Of a stretch of 5,261 bases of DNA, positions 5,129-5,261 are shown one piece after another. Position 1 is the stretch's first letter; each line of letters begins with the position of its first letter. Source of the stretch: Massilia sp. Lineage in GTDB: Bacteria; Pseudomonadota; Gammaproteobacteria; Burkholderiales; Burkholderiaceae_D. The notes under the pieces were generated by a model that saw only the letters and a program-made list of their open reading frames with translations, did no database searches and was not told the DNA's origin. The stretch is taken from assembly GCA_003520365.1 (NCBI GenBank), contig DOUW01000189.1, forward strand, positions 1-5,261, given 5' to 3'. The position numbers and the translations under genes are program-made.

Positions 5129-5134
5129 ATTCTA
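5129..5134 (-). promoter_or_regulatory. Candidate -10 box for the DUF3224 gene
   Basis: Read on the minus strand this is TAGAAT (5 of 6 matches) in the context CCCTAGAATG, about 35 bases before the ATG at 5094. TTGACG (5163-5158) is present upstream, but the 23-base gap is too long for a standard promoter. Confidence 0.4.
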
Positions 5135-5164
5135 GGGCAAACGGAGCGCCTTGCGTGCGTCAAG

Positions 5165-5194
5165 CGCAGGGTGGGCGCCCCCGTGCCCACGCGT
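5165..5194 (+). repeat. REP-like palindrome, copy D
   Basis: CGCAGGGTGGGC, then GCCCCCGT, then GCCCACGCGT. The stem GTGGGCGC (5171-5178) pairs with GTGCCCAC (5183-5190), with one G-U. It has the same asymmetric layout as copies A and C (AGGGTGGGC at the 5' side, GCCCACGCG at the 3' side). Confidence 0.6.
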
Positions 5195-5243
5195 GAAGCC
5201 GGCGTCGTGTTGGCGTCTACAACGCGCTGCGTCTGTTCATGCG

Positions 5244-5261
5244 TCACGCGTGGGCACAGGG
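5244..5261 (-). repeat. REP-like palindrome, copy E (inverted, cut by window edge)
   Basis: TCACGCGTGGGCAC (5244-5257) is the exact reverse complement of GTGCCCACGCGTGA (5183-5196) in copy D, 47 bases away. Only one arm is inside the window; a matching GTGCCCACCC-type arm is expected just beyond the edge. Confidence 0.5.

Noticed and set aside
5095..5247. Longer DUF3224 start at 5247
   Set aside because: It would translate through the -10-like box and the REP-like repeat and adds unrelated residues.

Overview
This is a GC-rich chromosomal segment. Its protein family members, gene order style and dispersed GTGGGC/GCCCAC palindromes suggest a betaproteobacterium of the Burkholderiales, most likely Oxalobacteraceae (Massilia, Duganella or a relative). 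That assignment is inference from memory of such genomes, not a database result. I see no phage, plasmid, insertion sequence, CRISPR, tRNA or rRNA signal. The window looks like ordinary core or housekeeping chromosome, with seven genes and some interesting non-coding DNA between them.

Layout. Positions 1-271 (minus) hold the N-terminal 90 residues of a PHP-domain phosphoesterase of the RNase AM / YciV type, cut by the window edge. Divergent from it lies a small zinc-type GFA-family protein (about 413-811, plus). A convergent gap (812-1039) separates that gene from an alpha/beta hydrolase (1040-1918, minus). The gap holds a 17-bp-arm inverted repeat followed by three tight GC-rich hairpins. 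The outer two of these are inverted copies of a REP-like palindrome.

Divergent from the hydrolase is a tight plus-strand cluster: gamma-class carbonic anhydrase family protein (2066-2590), the redox-regulated chaperone Hsp33 (hslO, 2594-3550) and a hotdog-fold acyl-CoA thioesterase (3569-3997). Gaps of 3 and 18 bases suggest one transcript from a promoter near 2029. The hydrolase has its own promoter with a consensus TATAAT and a perfect 12-bp palindrome (1941-1952) at the expected transcription start, which looks like a repressor operator.

Next comes a separately transcribed Dps-family ferritin-like protein (4128-4634) with a strong ribosome binding site. Its convergent partner is a DUF3224 protein (4690-5094, minus). 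Two strong hairpins sit between them, one folding around the DUF3224 stop codon. The window ends in a second inverted pair of the REP-like palindrome (from 5164), the last copy cut by the edge.

How the genes may work together: Hsp33 (oxidation-activated holdase) and Dps (iron storage, peroxide detoxification and DNA protection) are both oxidative-stress proteins and lie two genes apart, but the sequence does not show that they are co-regulated. I found no convincing new multi-gene system. The best leads are the non-coding palindromes and the operator at 1941-1952.
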